DNA from: Massilia sp. UBA2709
Lineage (GTDB): Bacteria > Pseudomonadota > Gammaproteobacteria > Burkholderiales > Burkholderiaceae_D
Direction of reading: 5' to 3'
Length of the DNA stretch: 8,304 nt
Assembly (NCBI GenBank): GCA_002354135.1
Contig: DEKZ01000163.1
Span: 1 to 8,304, forward strand
A program made the translations under genes and the position numbers. The notes below the pieces were generated by a model. That model had not been told where the DNA came from. It ran no database searches and saw only the letters and a program-made list of their open reading frames with translations. Within the stretch, counting starts at the first letter, position 1. Every line of letters starts with the position of its first letter. Shown here piece by piece: positions 1-6,276 of this stretch.

Positions 1-488
1 CGCTCGAGGCAGCCGGCGAGGTCGCCGCGCTGCTGCTGCAGGCGCTGCAGCCGCGCGGCGCAGGCTTGGACGTGGCCGCTGCCGGCATCCTCGCGCAGGG
101 TCTGGGCGTGCATGTGGTGGATCTTGAGCGAGAGGATGGACAGGCGGTCGATCATGGCGCCGGCGGTCTCGCTCGACAGCCAGGCGTCGGCGTTCGGCGC
201 CACGGCGGCGAGCGTGGCCAGGATGGCCTCGTCGATGGCTTCGACGGCGTCGTTGCGCTGCTGGTTGTAGCGGTCGATGTGGCGCTTGTTGGCGGCGATT
301 TCGCTTGCGGCGACGTCGCGCCGGCGGGCCTTGTCTTCTTCGCGCCACAGCAGCAAATTAAATTCGTGGTTCGCCGCGATGGCGGGCCAGGCGCCATCGG
401 CCGCGACGGGGATGCCGCGCCCCCCCGGCAGCCGCAAGATAGCGTCATGATATTGGATGATCGAGGGTACATCGAGCCTGTGCGCCAT
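1..488 (-). CDS. DUF4254 domain-containing protein (C-terminus beyond left edge)
   Basis: The minus strand reads 162 codons from an ATG at 486-488 to the left edge without a stop. A strong AAGGAGG ribosome binding site at 494-500 (5 bases before the start) fixes the start. The protein begins [18 protein letters not shown] and carries the DUF4254 signature: [17 protein letters not shown] at about residues 40-56, then [19 protein letters not shown], then [20 protein letters not shown] at about 106-125. Family members are around 200 aa, so some 40 residues are missing. No signal peptide or membrane segment is visible, so it is probably cytoplasmic. The molecular function of DUF4254 is not established; members often sit near glycosyltransferase or LPS genes, but no such gene is in this window. 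It is divergent from the glycoside hydrolase gene. Family assignment is confident and function unknown. Confidence 0.85.
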   Translation of the reverse strand, partial: MAHRLDVPSIIQYHDAILRLPGGRGIPVAADGAWPAIAANHEFNLLLWREEDKARRRDVAASEIAANKRHIDRYNQQRNDAVEAIDEAILATLAAVAPNADAWLSSETAGAMIDRLSILSLKIHHMHAQTLREDAGSGHVQACAARLQRLQQQRGDLAGCLE

Positions 489-545
489 CGCCGCCTCCTT
501 GTCGCGAGCCCCTTGCTCGGCTCATCCTTGGAGGCGCAGGGGGAC

Positions 546-574
546 TTGAAAGTTCTGCGGCCTTGGAGTGTACT
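546..574 (+). promoter_or_regulatory. possible sigma70-type promoter before the glycoside hydrolase
   Basis: TTGAAA (546-551) is followed after 17 bases by TGTACT (569-574), inside the 144-bp divergent spacer. The -35 matches TTGACA in 5 of 6 positions; the -10 match is weak, and TACTTA at 571-576 is an alternative. It would give a leader of about 50 bases before the ATG at 633. No clear Shine-Dalgarno sequence precedes that ATG (the bases are CCACATC). This is a motif match only. The rest of the spacer (489-632) shows nothing else beyond the ribosome binding site of the divergent DUF4254 gene. Confidence 0.25.
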
Positions 575-632
575 TAAGCGAGCGCAAAACAAATACGCAG
601 TCCCTTCCCCCCACCATGGTCGTACCCACATC

Positions 633-2417
633 ATGCGCACTTTCGAAGACCCCCGCGCCCTCCATCCGCGTCCGCAGATGGTGCGCCAGCAATGGGCCAG
701 TCTTGACGGCTGGTGGGAGTTCGCCTTCGACGATACCAACGCCGGCATCCACGAGCGCTGGTTCGACGGACGCGAGCTGCCCCAGCGGATCCTGACGCCC
801 TTCCCCTACCAATCTCAAACCTCCGGCATCGGCAGCCGCGACATCCACGAAGTCATGTGGTACAGCCGCAGCTTCGACGTGCCCGCCGGCTGGGACTACG
901 GCGCGCTGCTGCTGCACTTCGGTGCGGTGGACTACCGCGCCGACGTCTGGGTCAACGGCCGCGTTGCCGGACGCAACCGCGGCGGCCACGTACCCTTCTC
1001 GTTCGACATCGCTCCCTACCTGAAGCCGGGCGCGAACCGCGTCACCGTGCGCGTCGAAGACCGGCAGGATCCCTACCAGCCGCGCGGCAAGCAGTCGTCC
1101 TCGGGCATGCCGGTGCGGATCTACTACTACTGCACCAGCGGCATCTGGCAGAACGTCTGGCTCGAGCCGGTGCCGGCCCTGCGCATCGACCACCTGCGCA
1201 TCACCGAATCGCACCCGGACGGCACGCTGGCCCTGACCGTGCACCTGCACGGCCCGGCCAGCGACTGGGAAGCCGAGCTCGACGTGCTGGAGGGGCTGGA
1301 CTCGGAAACGGTCTGCGCCCAGGCCCGTTCAAGCAGCCGCGGCGCCAGCCTGAACCTGCGCACCCGGGTGCCCGAGCCGCAGGCATGGTCGCCCGCCTCG
1401 CCGCACCTGTACAAGCTGCGCGTGCGCCTGCTGCACCGCGGCCAGCACGTCGACAGCGTCGAGGCCTACACCGGCCTGCGCTCGATCGAGCTGAAGGACG
1501 GCTTCTTCCACCTGAACGGCAAACGCACTTTCCTCCTGATGGCGCTGGACCAGGGCTACTGGCCCGACACCCTGCTTGCCGCGCCCTCGGACGAGGCGCT
1601 GCGCGCGGACGTCGAATGGGCCAAGCGCTTCGGCTTCAACGGCGTGCGCAAGCACCAGAAGATCGAACACGAGCGCTGGCTCTACTGGTGCGACGTGCTG
1701 GGCCTGATGGTGTGGGAAGAGATGCCGAACGCGCGCTCCTGGTCCGAGGAGTCGGAAGAGCGGCTTGAGCTCGAGTGGCTGCGCGCCGTCGTGCGCGACG
1801 CCAACCACCCCTCGATCGTGGCCTGGGTGCCGGTGGTCGAGAGCTTCGGCTTCCCCGAGCTCACGCGTCACCCGCACCAGCATGACTTCCTCGAGCGGAT
1901 GGTGGCGCGCACGCGGCTGGCCGATCCCACCCGTCCGGTGATCGACAACGACGGCTGGCAGCACACCGACATCACCGACATCTGCACCATCCACGACTAT
2001 TCCCACCCGGTCGAGAAACTGCTGGAGCGCTACGCCAGCACCCTGCTCACCGGCCTGCCGCCGGAGACGGGCTGGCACAAGGCGCGCGAGCTGTTCCTGG
2101 CCGGCGCCCGCTACCGTGGCCAGCCCATCGTGTTTTCCGAGGTCGGCGGCTACCTGCTGGTCCCGGAGGGCCCGGAGCGCCGGCGCGACCGCCTGTACGA
2201 CCACTACGGCAACGTCGGCAACGTCGACGAGCTGGGGCAGCGCTACCATACGCTGATGCAGGGCCTGGCCTCGCTGCCCTTCCTGGCCGGTCTGTGCTAC
2301 ACCCAGCTCACCGACGTCGAGCACGAGCAGAACGGCCTCCTTACCATATCGCGCGAACCGCGCCTGCCGCCGGAACAGGTGGCCAGCCTGCACCGCACGC
2401 TGTGGCCGGATGCCTGA
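633..2417 (+). CDS. glycoside hydrolase family 2 protein (beta-galactosidase/beta-glucuronidase type)
   Basis: This is a 594-aa GH2 enzyme, expected to cleave a terminal beta-linked sugar by the retaining mechanism. Domains in order: jelly-roll sugar-binding domain at about 10-170 (LDGWWEFAFDD, MWYSRSFDVP, VWVNG, GIWQNVWLEPVP), immunoglobulin-like domain at about 172-268, and TIM barrel at about 275-590. The acid/base is E403 in HPSIVAWVPVVESFG and the likely nucleophile is E503 in QPIVFSEVGGY. The C-terminal GLCYTQLTDVEHEQNGLL matches bacterial GH2 proteins. The residue before E403 is Val402, where this family normally has Asn. There is no signal peptide, so the protein is probably cytoplasmic and acts on an imported glycoside. 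The frame stays open upstream to position 66, but that part lies over the DUF4254 gene, shows no GH2 homology and is rejected; homology begins just after M633. No good ribosome binding site precedes the start. Substrate is not determinable from sequence. An AraC regulator follows 139 bp downstream on the same strand. Confidence 0.88.
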   Translation: MRTFEDPRALHPRPQMVRQQWASLDGWWEFAFDDTNAGIHERWFDGRELPQRILTPFPYQSQTSGIGSRDIHEVMWYSRSFDVPAGWDYGALLLHFGAVDYRADVWVNGRVAGRNRGGHVPFSFDIAPYLKPGANRVTVRVEDRQDPYQPRGKQSSSGMPVRIYYYCTSGIWQNVWLEPVPALRIDHLRITESHPDGTLALTVHLHGPASDWEAELDVLEGLDSETVCAQARSSSRGASLNLRTRVPEPQAWSPASPHLYKLRVRLLHRGQHVDSVEAYTGLRSIELKDGFFHLNGKRTFLLMALDQGYWPDTLLAAPSDEALRADVEWAKRFGFNGVRKHQKIEHERWLYWCDVLGLMVWEEMPNARSWSEESEERLELEWLRAVVRDANHPSIVAWVPVVESFGFPELTRHPHQHDFLERMVARTRLADPTRPVIDNDGWQHTDITDICTIHDYSHPVEKLLERYASTLLTGLPPETGWHKARELFLAGARYRGQPIVFSEVGGYLLVPEGPERRRDRLYDHYGNVGNVDELGQRYHTLMQGLASLPFLAGLCYTQLTDVEHEQNGLLTISREPRLPPEQVASLHRTLWPDA

Positions 2418-2447
2418 AGAGGATCGTCAAAAAACGCAAAGAAACTC

Positions 2448-2480
2448 GCGCTGCCGTGGCGCCATCAGCCGCGGCAGCGC
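2448..2480 (+). terminator. strong hairpin after the glycoside hydrolase gene
   Basis: The arms 2448-2460 and 2468-2480 pair over 13 bp (12 Watson-Crick, one G-U) around a 7-base loop, starting 30 bp after the hydrolase stop. The plus strand has no T-run after the stem, so it is not a textbook intrinsic terminator in that direction; it may act as a 3' end stabiliser or with Rho. On the minus strand the stem is followed by a T-rich stretch (rich in A on plus, 2429-2445), so it could stop leftward antisense transcription. It suggests that the hydrolase and regulator transcripts are at least partly separate. Confidence 0.4.
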
Positions 2481-2509
2481 ACGAAACACACAATTCGCTT
2501 CTCAAAACT

Positions 2510-2544
2510 TTGCAATTCGTCCAGAATAGACCGGCAAAATCGTC
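2510..2544 (+). promoter_or_regulatory. possible AraC-type direct-repeat operator / promoter
   Basis: GCAATTCGTC (2512-2521) recurs as GCAAAATCGTC (2534-2544), with the GCAA parts 22 bp apart and the TCGTC parts 23 bp apart. This is about two helical turns, the usual spacing of the two half-sites bound by AraC-family proteins. It lies 13-45 bp before the AraC gene start, in an AT-richer patch that also holds TTGCAA (2510-2515) and CAAAAT (2535-2540) as poor -35/-10 candidates with a long 19-bp spacer. Autoregulation is the simplest reading. The evidence is the repeat and its position only. Confidence 0.35.
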
Positions 2545-2556
2545 AAATCTGGATTT

Positions 2557-3384
2557 ATGGACAAGATCTCCTCGCTGGTCGGCCGCTATTCCTTTCGCGC
2601 ACAGGTATTCTTCAATGGCGTCTTCTGCGACGCCAACGCTTTTCCCCACGACGACACCTCGGGACAACTGCACCTGGTGCGCTCGGGCCCGGTGATCTTC
2701 CGGCGCGAGGGCGCCGCGCCGCTGCGCGTGGACGAGCCCGCCATGGTGTTCTACCCGCGCGGCGCCGCCCACACGCTGGAAGTGCCGGACGGCGGCAGCG
2801 CCACCCTGCTGTGCGCCCACATCCGCTTCGAGGACGGCGGCGCCAATCCGCTGGCGCGCGCCCTGCCCGAATGCCTGTACCAGCCGCTGGACGGGATGGG
2901 TTCGCTGCGCCAGACGCTCGAACTGCTGTTTACGGAAGCGTCCAGCCCGAACCAGGGCCGCGACGTGATCCTCGACCGCTTGTGCGACGTGCTGATGATC
3001 CAGATGCTGCGCCGCGAATTCGAACAGGGCCAACTGTCGGTGGGCTTGCTGGCTGGCCTGGCCGACCGCCAGCTGTCGCTGGCCCTGGCCGCGATCCACG
3101 AGCGGCCGCAGGAACCCTGGCAGCTGGAATCGCTCGCGCGCCTGGCCTGCATGTCGCGCGCCCGCTTCACCGAGCACTTCCGCAACGTGGTGGGCATGCC
3201 GCCCGGCGAGTACCTGACGCGCTGGCGCATCGGCCTGGCGCAGAACCTGTTGCGCAAGGGCTTGCCGGTGAAGGTGGTGAGCGCCGAGGCCGGCTATACG
3301 AGTGCGCCCGCATTCACGCGGGCGTTCACGACGATGGTGGGAGTGTCGCCACGGCAGTGGCTGAAAGACGCGGCGCCGGTCTGA
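2557..3384 (+). CDS. AraC family transcriptional regulator with cupin-type sensor domain
   Basis: This is a 275-aa DNA-binding regulator. Residues 1-140 form a cupin-type effector domain (resembling Cupin_6), including the HLVRSGPVIFRR strand and the YPRGAAHTLEVPDGG turn. Residues 178-260 hold the two helix-turn-helix motifs of the AraC domain: WQLESLARLACMSRARFTEHF followed by the typical VGMPPGEYLTRWRI, then a second unit ending AEAGYTSAPAFTRAFTTMVG and VSPRQWL. The length is normal for the family. The start at 2557 has only a weak GGA upstream, but the N-terminal alignment supports it. It follows the GH2 gene on the same strand and ends 57 bp from the convergent MFS gene. Position suggests that it controls the hydrolase, the transporter or itself; the effector is unknown. 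The ligand could be a sugar, but cupin-type AraC proteins also sense other small molecules. Confidence 0.9.
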   Translation: MDKISSLVGRYSFRAQVFFNGVFCDANAFPHDDTSGQLHLVRSGPVIFRREGAAPLRVDEPAMVFYPRGAAHTLEVPDGGSATLLCAHIRFEDGGANPLARALPECLYQPLDGMGSLRQTLELLFTEASSPNQGRDVILDRLCDVLMIQMLRREFEQGQLSVGLLAGLADRQLSLALAAIHERPQEPWQLESLARLACMSRARFTEHFRNVVGMPPGEYLTRWRIGLAQNLLRKGLPVKVVSAEAGYTSAPAFTRAFTTMVGVSPRQWLKDAAPV

Positions 3385-3408
3385 GAACCTGTCCCAGCCG
3401 GCGCCGCG
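3369..3408. terminator. GC-rich inverted repeat between convergent genes
   Basis: A perfect 11-bp inverted repeat (3369-3379 with 3398-3408, core GCGGCGCCGG/CCGGCGCCGC) surrounds an 18-base loop that contains the AraC gene's TGA stop. It lies between two convergent genes, the usual place for a shared terminator. Neither strand has a long T-run next to the stem, although the minus strand continues with TCTTTC. It is therefore a probable but not canonical bidirectional terminator. Confidence 0.4.
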
Positions 3409-3419
3409 GTACGACTTAC

Positions 3420-3450
3420 GATTACTTCAACTACTGCGGGATTACTTCAG
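3420..3450. repeat. short direct repeat duplicating the 3' end of the MFS gene
   Basis: GATTACTTCA occurs at 3420-3429 and again at 3440-3449. On the minus strand this is TGAAGTAATC, which includes the last Lys codon and TAA stop of the MFS gene in the right-hand copy, and an extra copy 20 bp downstream. It looks like a small slippage duplication of the gene end. No functional role is evident. Confidence 0.45.
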
Positions 3451-4632
3451 CAGTTTCGTGCGGCTGGCAACCAGGGCGATCACGATCGACAGGATGCCGA
3501 CATAGCCGATGGCCATCTGCATGCCGACGTGGCTGGCGATGGCGCCGATCACCGGCGGACCCATCAGGGTGCCGCTGTAGGCCATGCTGGCGACGCCTGC
3601 CAGGGCGATCGGGCCCTGGGCGCCGGCGGCGCTGAACACGAACGGGAACAGCAGCGACAGACCCAGGCCGGCGACCGCGAAGCCACCCAGTGCGGCGTGG
3701 GCGCTCGGCGCCAGCACCGCGAAGAACAGGCCCATGGCCGAGACGACGGCGCCGATGGTCACCAGGCGCTGGGCGCCGAAGCGGGTCTTCAGTTTGTCGC
3801 CAACCAGGCGCGACAGCAGCATCATGACCGAGAAGCAGGACAGGGCCAGCGGCGCCAGGCCGTCGGTGGCGTTGAAGTGTTCTTTCAGGAACACGCCGCT
3901 CCAGTCGGCGATCGAGCCTTCCGACATCGAACCCAGGAAGCCCAGCAGACCCAGCAGTGCCAGCGGACCGCGCGGCAGGGCGAACTTCTTCTTTTCCACT
4001 TTCTCGGCTTCGTCCGAGATGTCCAGGATCTGCGAAGCAGCCCACAGGATGGCGGCCAGCGGACCGGCAACCATCATGAAGTGAATCGCCGGGGCGACCT
4101 TCATGCCGGCCATCACGCTACCCAGGGTGGCGCCAGCCAGGCCGCCGGCGCAGGCCAGGCCATGCAGCAGCGACATTTCCGACTTGCCGGTGGCCTTCTC
4201 GCGCTTGCTCGCGGCGGCATTCATGGCGACGTCATAGGTGCTGGCGGTGACGCCGAGCATCAGCACGGCGCCCATCACGGTCGCGACGGTCGGGGCGATG
4301 CCGATCGAGACCAGCACGGCCAGCAGGGCCAGGCCCGAGTACAGCATGGTCTTGCGCGCGCCGAAGCGGCCCATCAGGAAGGACGAGACCGGGAACGACA
4401 GCAGGGCGCCGACGCCGCCGCACAGCAGCACCATCGACAGCGACGAATGCGAAATGTTCAGGCGCGCGGCCATGGCCGGGATACGGCCGGCCCACGAGCC
4501 CATGATCACGCCGAACAGGGTGAACATCACCGGCAGCGAGAGTTGTTGGGCCTGGGCGAAAACTTTGCTGCGGCGCGAAACGCCGGCAGTTGCGGTGATC
4601 GATGCGTTAACAGCTGGAACAGTAGTTTGCAT
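3442..4632 (-). CDS. MFS transporter, YbjJ-like
   Basis: This is a 396-aa inner-membrane secondary transporter of the major facilitator superfamily. A cytoplasmic N-terminal tail of about 30 residues precedes the first helix (LPVMFTLFGVIMGSWAGRIP), which matches the start of YbjJ-type MFS proteins. About 12 hydrophobic helices fall in two halves, split by a charged loop at about 204-222 (ISDEAEKVEKKKFALPRG). Motif-A-like loops follow helix 2 (MGRFGARKT) and its counterpart in the second half (GDKLKTRFGAQR). The second helix region GGVGALLSFPVSSFLMG and TYDVAMNAAA in helix 5 fit the same group. The ATG at 4630-4632 has no obvious ribosome binding site, but no better start precedes helix 1. The substrate is unknown; a sugar or glycoside would fit the neighbouring GH2 hydrolase and AraC regulator, but adjacency is the only evidence. 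The leader holds a palindrome and lies downstream of an intrinsic terminator on the same strand. Confidence 0.85.
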   Translation of the reverse strand: MQTTVPAVNASITATAGVSRRSKVFAQAQQLSLPVMFTLFGVIMGSWAGRIPAMAARLNISHSSLSMVLLCGGVGALLSFPVSSFLMGRFGARKTMLYSGLALLAVLVSIGIAPTVATVMGAVLMLGVTASTYDVAMNAAASKREKATGKSEMSLLHGLACAGGLAGATLGSVMAGMKVAPAIHFMMVAGPLAAILWAASQILDISDEAEKVEKKKFALPRGPLALLGLLGFLGSMSEGSIADWSGVFLKEHFNATDGLAPLALSCFSVMMLLSRLVGDKLKTRFGAQRLVTIGAVVSAMGLFFAVLAPSAHAALGGFAVAGLGLSLLFPFVFSAAGAQGPIALAGVASMAYSGTLMGPPVIGAIASHVGMQMAIGYVGILSIVIALVASRTKLLK

Positions 4633-4656
4633 TTGGTATGAATCTATTTGTAAGAG

Positions 4657-4670
4657 CCTGTGTGAACAGG
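4657..4670. promoter_or_regulatory. palindrome in the MFS leader, possible operator
   Basis: CCTGTGTGAACAGG has 5-bp perfect arms (CCTGT/ACAGG) around 4 bases and begins 25 bp upstream of the MFS start codon. It could be a repressor operator or a small RNA hairpin in the 5' untranslated region. A weak minus-strand promoter candidate lies upstream (-35 TTACGA at 4741-4746, -10 AATATT at 4718-4723, 17-bp spacer), which would place the palindrome downstream of the transcription start. The binding protein is not identifiable from the sequence. Confidence 0.3.
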
Positions 4671-4766
4671 TGTTTCCTAAGAGTTCGTTCTCGTTAGAAA
4701 AGTTTCCGAGTGGAAGAAATATTTTTTACTGCTCTTCCGTTCGTAACTGACTGCTAACAGGGGTAG

Positions 4767-4801
4767 AAAAAACAAACGCCAACCGAAAAATAAGTTGGCG
4801 T
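4767..4801 (-). terminator. intrinsic terminator on the minus strand, upstream of the MFS gene
   Basis: On the minus strand ACGCCAAC, a 10-base loop and GTTGGCGT form an 8-bp stem, extendable by one G-U pair on each side. It is followed at once by TTTGTTTTTT (the T6 run is at 4767-4772). This is a textbook Rho-independent terminator for leftward transcription, and the plus strand lacks a T-run. It lies 135 bp upstream of the MFS start codon on the same strand, so it ends a transcript that begins to its right. That transcript is either a separate small RNA or an attenuated MFS leader. Confidence 0.75.
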
Positions 4802-4860
4802 CAGGAAGCTGATGGGAGGCAATTCTACGCGTTTCGCGCGGTTTTTACTTTTCCGTGCGG
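4767..4860 (-). ncRNA. candidate small regulatory RNA (about 90 nt)
   Basis: The 5' part holds a small hairpin (CGCG/CGCG at 4828-4838). A single-stranded, CU-rich stretch follows, with CCTCCC (complement of 4814-4819) and CTTCCT (complement of 4803-4808). The intrinsic terminator with its U-tail closes the molecule. Hairpin, unpaired CU-rich seed and terminator with U-tail is the layout of many Hfq-type small RNAs, and CCUCC can pair with Shine-Dalgarno sequences. No convincing open reading frame explains the terminator. The 5' end is a guess from a weak promoter: CATAAA at 4867-4872 with TTCGAC at 4893-4898 and a long 20-bp spacer. The alternative is an attenuator of the MFS gene. I do not recognise a known RNA family. 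Confidence 0.35.
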
Positions 4861-4929
4861 AAAAAATTTATGCACGTTGCGTCGCGTTCACAGTCGAAAA
4901 ATTAAGTGTTGGCAGGCCTGCATGGGCTG

Positions 4930-4958
4930 TTGATTCTCTTGCATGCAGACAATCTATT
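4930..4958 (+). promoter_or_regulatory. possible sigma70-type promoter for the DUF1311 gene
   Basis: TTGATT (4930-4935) and TCTATT (4953-4958) are separated by exactly 17 bases in an AT-rich patch, each matching the consensus in 4 of 6 positions. It would give a leader of about 250 bases before the start at 5213. A 7-bp inverted repeat, CTGCATG (4918-4924) and CATGCAG (4942-4948), overlaps the -35 and spacer and could be an operator. Confidence 0.3.
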
Positions 4959-5212
4959 TTTAAGGAAATAGGTGTAAAAGACTGTTACGGAGGCTTGCGG
5001 AAGGCGTGACACAATGCTTGTTTTCGCGGGCTCCCGCGCACCGTTCGCGTGTCCAGCTAGTGAATTTTGCTGCAGAGCAGCAGGCAGCCTGGACGGTAAG
5101 GGAAGCGCAGGCCAGACCTGTGGCCCGGCTCCGCTTGCGCCACGTCACCACCTTGCGTCCTCCCTCGCGGTAGCGTTGAAGCTTCCCAACGGAAACTTTT
5201 TAGGAGAACGCG
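4959..5212. other. intergenic leader upstream of the DUF1311 gene
   Basis: This stretch has no gene I can support. It holds a perfect 6-bp hairpin CGCGGG-CT-CCCGCG at 5025-5038 without a T-run, so it is not a terminator. It also holds the AGGAGA ribosome binding site at 5202-5207 of the following gene. Base composition rises from AT-rich at the left to GC-rich at the right. I compared it by eye with 6S, 4.5S and cobalamin riboswitch landmarks and saw no match. Confidence 0.5.
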
Positions 5213-6247
5213 ATGACCCATGCGATCCGGCCATTGCTGCTGGCGCTGCTCCTGGCGGCGGGCGCTGCCGCTGCTGCGCCCTATCCCAACGTCTATGGCG
5301 CGCCGCCCGAGGTGCTGCGCTCGACCGACTGGTACCGCCAGTGCCTGCGCGTGCGCCATGCCAGGCCGCCGGTCCAGCACCAGCCGGCAGCGAAGGAAGC
5401 CGGGCGCTGCGACGCCTCCGCGCTCTACTACGACACGCTCAACATGGAGAATGCGAGCGACGCGCAGTGGCGCCGCGTGCGCGAATGCGCGGTGCGCACA
5501 CAGGCCCATGGGGTGTTGATGATGTTGTATGCGAACGGCGCCGGCATGACGCCGAACTTCGACCTGGCCACGAAATACGCCTGCAGCATCCAGAGCCCGG
5601 TCAACGAGATGAAGAGCCGGGTGCAGCACGTGCGGCGCCGCGCCAGCGGCGAGGACCGCGCCCAGCTCGACGTCTGCGACGACGTCGTCAGCGCCGAGAT
5701 GCGCGGGCAATGCGGCGCGGTGCGCGAGCGCCAGCGCGACAAGTCGCGCAGCGGCCAGCTGGCGGCCCTCACGCGCGGCTGGAACGCCAAGGAACAGCTG
5801 GGCCTGGAGATGGCGAGCAAGGCCGCGCACTATTTTGCCCAGCACCGCGTGGACTACGAAACCGATACCGGCAGCCCCGCCGCACGCTCGCTGCAGCTCG
5901 ACTCCCAGGCCGCCGAACTCGACAGTTTCGTCGCCGACGTACTCGACTTCGAGGCCGGCCGCGTGCCGCGCTACTCGGAAGCGGAGTTCGCCGTCCTCGA
6001 AGAAAAAATGAACGCCGTCTACCGCCAGTTCATGCTGACCCGCCCCGCCAGCCATTCCTACCTGGGCTCGATCCGCAAGACCGGCGTCGAGAAGACCCAG
6101 CGCGCCTGGCTCGCCTACCGCGACGCGATGGAGCTGTTCGGCTCGATCCGCTATCCCCAGGTGCCCGGTTCCGGCTGGCGCGCCCTGCTCACCGCGCGGC
6201 GCATCAGGCAGTTGACCGAACTCGACAATGCCGCGGCGGGGCGGTAG
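5213..6247 (+). CDS. exported DUF1311 (LprI-like lysozyme inhibitor) domain protein
   Basis: This is a 344-aa periplasmic protein. Residues 1-22 are a signal peptide (MTHAIRPLLLALLLAAGAAA, cleaved near AAA-PYP). The middle (about 66-125) has the pattern common in Oxalobacteraceae LprI-like proteins: LYYDTLNMENASDAQWRRVR, ECAV, then MLYANGAGMTPNFDLATKYA, which resembles a Sel1-type repeat. Residues about 252-336 form the DUF1311 domain, with EEKMNAVYRQFM, KTQRAWLAYRDAMELFG and LTARRIRQLTEL. All six cysteines after the signal peptide (44, 66, 92, 124, 155, 167) lie in the N-terminal half, suggesting disulfides there. The start is set by AGGAGA five bases upstream. DUF1311 includes mycobacterial LprI, which inhibits lysozyme; whether this protein does so is unknown. 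It looks monocistronic, with an intergenic region on the left and repeats on the right. Confidence 0.8.
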   Translation: MTHAIRPLLLALLLAAGAAAAAPYPNVYGAPPEVLRSTDWYRQCLRVRHARPPVQHQPAAKEAGRCDASALYYDTLNMENASDAQWRRVRECAVRTQAHGVLMMLYANGAGMTPNFDLATKYACSIQSPVNEMKSRVQHVRRRASGEDRAQLDVCDDVVSAEMRGQCGAVRERQRDKSRSGQLAALTRGWNAKEQLGLEMASKAAHYFAQHRVDYETDTGSPAARSLQLDSQAAELDSFVADVLDFEAGRVPRYSEAEFAVLEEKMNAVYRQFMLTRPASHSYLGSIRKTGVEKTQRAWLAYRDAMELFGSIRYPQVPGSGWRALLTARRIRQLTELDNAAAGR

Positions 6248-6276
6248 GGCCGGGCGTCGCGGCACATCGTCCGTGC

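Noticed and set aside
66..632. N-terminal extension of the GH2 reading frame (189 codons)
   Set aside because: It is antisense to the DUF4254 gene, which has clear family motifs and a strong ribosome binding site. The extension shows no GH2 or signal-peptide character, and homology begins right after the ATG at 633.
3529..4641. 370-codon plus-strand frame opposite the MFS gene
   Set aside because: It is Gln/Gly/His/Arg-rich without membrane segments. The minus strand gives a complete 12-helix transporter.
4812..5009. 65-codon plus-strand frame starting ATGGGAGGC
   Set aside because: Codon use is AT-rich and unlike all neighbours, there is no recognisable domain, and the purine-rich sequence before the ATG is too close. 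It also overlaps the candidate small RNA and promoter signals. A horizontally acquired small protein is possible but not supported.
4960..5151. 63-codon minus-strand frame ahead of the minus-strand terminator
   Set aside because: It has no ribosome binding site, no recognisable motif and an arbitrary composition. Its end is about 160 bp from the terminator.
4861..5212. Known structured RNA (6S, 4.5S/SRP, cobalamin riboswitch)
   Set aside because: I compared it by eye with the conserved landmarks and found no convincing match. GTAACAGT and CAGGTCTGG fragments exist but without the surrounding structure.
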